From NCBI RefSeq assembly GCF_002959895.1, contig NZ_PPDD01000012.1, forward strand, positions 62,001 through 126,000: a DNA stretch of 64,000 bases, read 5' to 3'. Below are positions 62,350 through 64,000 of the stretch, in pieces (the stretch's first letter is position 1; each line of letters begins with the position of its first letter). Both the position numbers and the translations under genes were made by a program. Origin of the DNA: Veillonella infantium (GTDB lineage Bacteria; Bacillota; Negativicutes; Veillonellales; Veillonellaceae). Under the pieces are notes generated by a model that did no database searches, was not told where the DNA came from, and saw nothing but the letters and a program-made list of their open reading frames with translations.

Positions 62350-62589
62350 TTAGATTTGTTGATGGAATGTACGGGAAATAACTTCGTCCTGTTGTTGTTT
62401 TGTCAATTTGCTGAAGTGCACTGCGTAACCAGATACACGAACAGTTAATTGAGGGTACAACTCAGGATGTTTTTGAGCGTCTAACAATGTTTCACGAGTG
62501 AACACGTTAACGTTCAAATGATGACCGCCTTTTTGGGAGTAGCCATCCAATAACTCTACCAAGTTATCAACTTGTTGTTGGTTGCTCAT
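62350..62589 (-). CDS. Free-standing glycyl-radical domain of pyruvate formate-lyase (GrcA-like)
   Basis: The 79-residue protein corresponds to the last part of ordinary PflB. It reads [40 protein letters not shown] and [20 protein letters not shown]; the radical Gly is in RVSGYAVHF. In E. coli these residues end the single PFL chain (...LTIRVSGYAVRFNSLTKEQQ...). Here they are a separate gene with its own AAAGGAGG site 8 bases before ATG 62589, lying between the catalytic chain and pflA. It differs from accessory GrcA in that the neighbouring PFL chain lacks this domain, so this protein must supply the radical. Confidence 0.88.
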   Translation of the reverse strand: MSNQQQVDNLVELLDGYSQKGGHHLNVNVFTRETLLDAQKHPELYPQLTVRVSGYAVHFSKLTKQQQDEVISRTFHQQI

Positions 62590-62664
62590 GGGTATTGCCT
62601 CCTTTCAACCAAGACTAACACTCGTATCGGTGCCGGTGAAAGCAACTCGATACTATGGAAGATA

Positions 62665-64000
62665 TTATTTATCTTCCTTTATAGTAACATTCGGTTCGCT
62701 GCATGCGAAGTTTGTATTGGAGTTAGGCAATTGAGATGGATCTAACTCAATATCAAAATCGCTGAGGGACACAAATGTTTCACCAGATTTACCTAATGCG
62801 TCAGGAATGATAGAGAAGGTATTGGAAATACCATCGGAGCTATCACGCCATGGCATTTTTGCTACGGATGCCAACGAAGAAATCGCACCGTGAGTATCAC
62901 GACCATGCATTGGATTAGCACCAGGAGCGAAAGCTTCACCAGCTTTACGGCCATCTGGCGTAGAACCTGTTGCAGTACCATATACTACGTTGGAAGTAAT
63001 TGTTAACAAGCTCATAGTTGGAACGGATTGACGGTATGTAGGATGTTTACGAATTTTATTCATAAATGTGGAAACAACTTTTGCTGCTAAGCTATCTACA
63101 CGATCGTCATCGTTACCATATTTAGGGAAGTCACCTTCGATTTCGAAATCAACAGCGATGCCGTTTTCGTCGCGAATAGGTTTTACCTTAGCATATTTAA
63201 TAGCAGACAAGGAGTCAGCTACTACGGATAAACCAGCAATACCAGTTGCAAACCAACGAGTTACCTTGCGGTCATGCAATGCCATTTCTAGTTTTTCATA
63301 TGCGTATTTGTCGTGCATGTAGTGAATGATGTTCAATGCGTTTACATATACGCCTGCTAACCATTCCATCATGTCGTCGAATTTTCCCCATACTTCGTCG
63401 AATTCTAAGTATTCAGAAGTAATAGGGCGGTATTTAGGACCAATTTGTTTCTTCAATTTTTCGTCAACGCCGCCATTGATTGCATAAAGCAAGCATTTTG
63501 CCAAGTTGGAACGAGCGCCGAAGAATTGCATTTCTTTACCAATACGCATTGGAGATACACAGCATGCGATAGCGTAGTCATCACCAGAGTTAGGACGCAT
63601 CAAGTCGTCATTTTCGTATTGGATGGAAGATGTTTCAATGGATAGTTTTGCACAGAAGCGGCGGAAGCCGATCGGCATGCGAGGAGACCACAATACAGTG
63701 AGGTTTGGTTCTGGAGCAGGACCAAGGTTAGTCAATGTATGTAGATAACGGAAGGACATTTTTGAAACCAATGTACGGCCGTCAGTACCCATACCACCGA
63801 TGGATTCAGTTGTCCACACAGGGTCGCCTGTGAACAAGTTATTGTATTCGTGGATACGTGCGAAACGAACCATGCGCAATTTCATGATGAAATGATCTAC
63901 GAATTCTTGGATTTGTTCTTCTGTGTATGTACCATTGCGAAGGTCACGTTCTGCGTAGATGTCTAGGAATGTAGAGTTACGGCCAATGGACATAGCAGCA
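62665..64000 (-). CDS. pflB: Pyruvate formate-lyase, catalytic chain without its glycyl-radical domain (5-prime end outside window)
   Basis: PFL splits pyruvate and CoA into acetyl-CoA and formate. The visible part starts mid-protein ([20 protein letters not shown], as in E. coli PflB) and has the active-site Cys pair in [13 protein letters not shown], then [20 protein letters not shown] and [17 protein letters not shown]. It follows PflB up to [20 protein letters not shown] and then diverges into a private tail ([20 protein letters not shown] ... TIKEDK) and a stop at 62665. The missing C-terminal radical domain is encoded by the next gene after 75 bases. More N-terminal sequence lies beyond 64000. 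Confidence 0.92.
   Translation of the reverse strand, partial: AAMSIGRNSTFLDIYAERDLRNGTYTEEQIQEFVDHFIMKLRMVRFARIHEYNNLFTGDPVWTTESIGGMGTDGRTLVSKMSFRYLHTLTNLGPAPEPNLTVLWSPRMPIGFRRFCAKLSIETSSIQYENDDLMRPNSGDDYAIACCVSPMRIGKEMQFFGARSNLAKCLLYAINGGVDEKLKKQIGPKYRPITSEYLEFDEVWGKFDDMMEWLAGVYVNALNIIHYMHDKYAYEKLEMALHDRKVTRWFATGIAGLSVVADSLSAIKYAKVKPIRDENGIAVDFEIEGDFPKYGNDDDRVDSLAAKVVSTFMNKIRKHPTYRQSVPTMSLLTITSNVVYGTATGSTPDGRKAGEAFAPGANPMHGRDTHGAISSLASVAKMPWRDSSDGISNTFSIIPDALGKSGETFVSLSDFDIELDPSQLPNSNTNFACSEPNVTIKEDK

Overview
The window looks like chromosomal DNA of Veillonella (Negativicutes), probably the V. parvula group. Base composition is fairly low in GC and Shine-Dalgarno sites are strong AGGAGG types. 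Genes of a diderm Firmicute are present: an SLH-domain porin of the OmpM type with a C-terminal Phe, and periplasmic TonB-C proteins. The metabolism fits a strict anaerobe: membrane nitrate reductase, pyruvate formate-lyase (PFL), DcuA, ATP-type PEP carboxykinase and anaerobic CO dehydrogenase. This assignment rests on gene content and recalled family resemblance; no database search was run. I see no rRNA, tRNA, CRISPR array, prophage or insertion sequence.

Layout. 0-5.6 kb: acetyltransferase, a four-gene metal ABC importer, a 31-codon membrane mini-ORF, two small TonB-C proteins. 5.8-13 kb: DUF438/PAS protein, pckA, a LysR regulator, and CO dehydrogenase with a His-rich N-terminus behind a near-consensus promoter. 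13-17 kb: a UlaG-like hydrolase divergent from a TetR regulator, a small secreted protein, and bioB under a BirA-type operator. 17-26 kb: a YhaO/YhaN pair and a complete coproporphyrin-dependent haem branch (hemE-hemH-hemY, then hemQ). 26-35 kb: narK divergent from a Crp/Fnr gene followed by narGHJI. 35-38 kb: two paralogous ferric-reductase-like haem membrane proteins on either side of an OmpM porin with a Fur box. 38-43 kb: MFS and LysE exporters, a YeiH family protein, a LysR gene next to a 13-copy hexanucleotide repeat, and a beta-carbonic anhydrase. 43.3-43.9 kb: a gene-free block of nested palindromes. 44-48 kb: bioD-bioA and dcuA. 48-51 kb: zur-znuB-znuC divergent from znuA. 51-56 kb: Fic protein, a cluster of small membrane proteins (one frameshifted) and a FliB-like protein. 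56-59 kb: two secreted PepSY proteins, one switched off at a poly-A tract. 59-64 kb: alanine racemase, a 2-hydroxyacid dehydrogenase, pflA, a free-standing glycyl-radical domain and the PFL catalytic chain, which runs off the window.

How the genes fit together. Haem from hemE/H/Y/Q can supply NarI and the two ferric-reductase-like proteins. The Crp/Fnr gene beside narGHJI is a plausible controller of nitrate respiration, and an FNR-shaped palindrome sits at an activator position before carbonic anhydrase. Two metal importers with Fur/Zur-type control and a Fur-boxed porin handle metals. Biotin genes are split between two loci that carry similar BirA-type operators.

The most unusual observations are the split PFL, the poly-A-switched PepSY gene, a family of nested palindromic elements with an identical 24-base apical core, the His-rich CO dehydrogenase, and two hexanucleotide repeats (one coding for Ala-Gln repeats in ZnuC, one upstream of a LysR gene).
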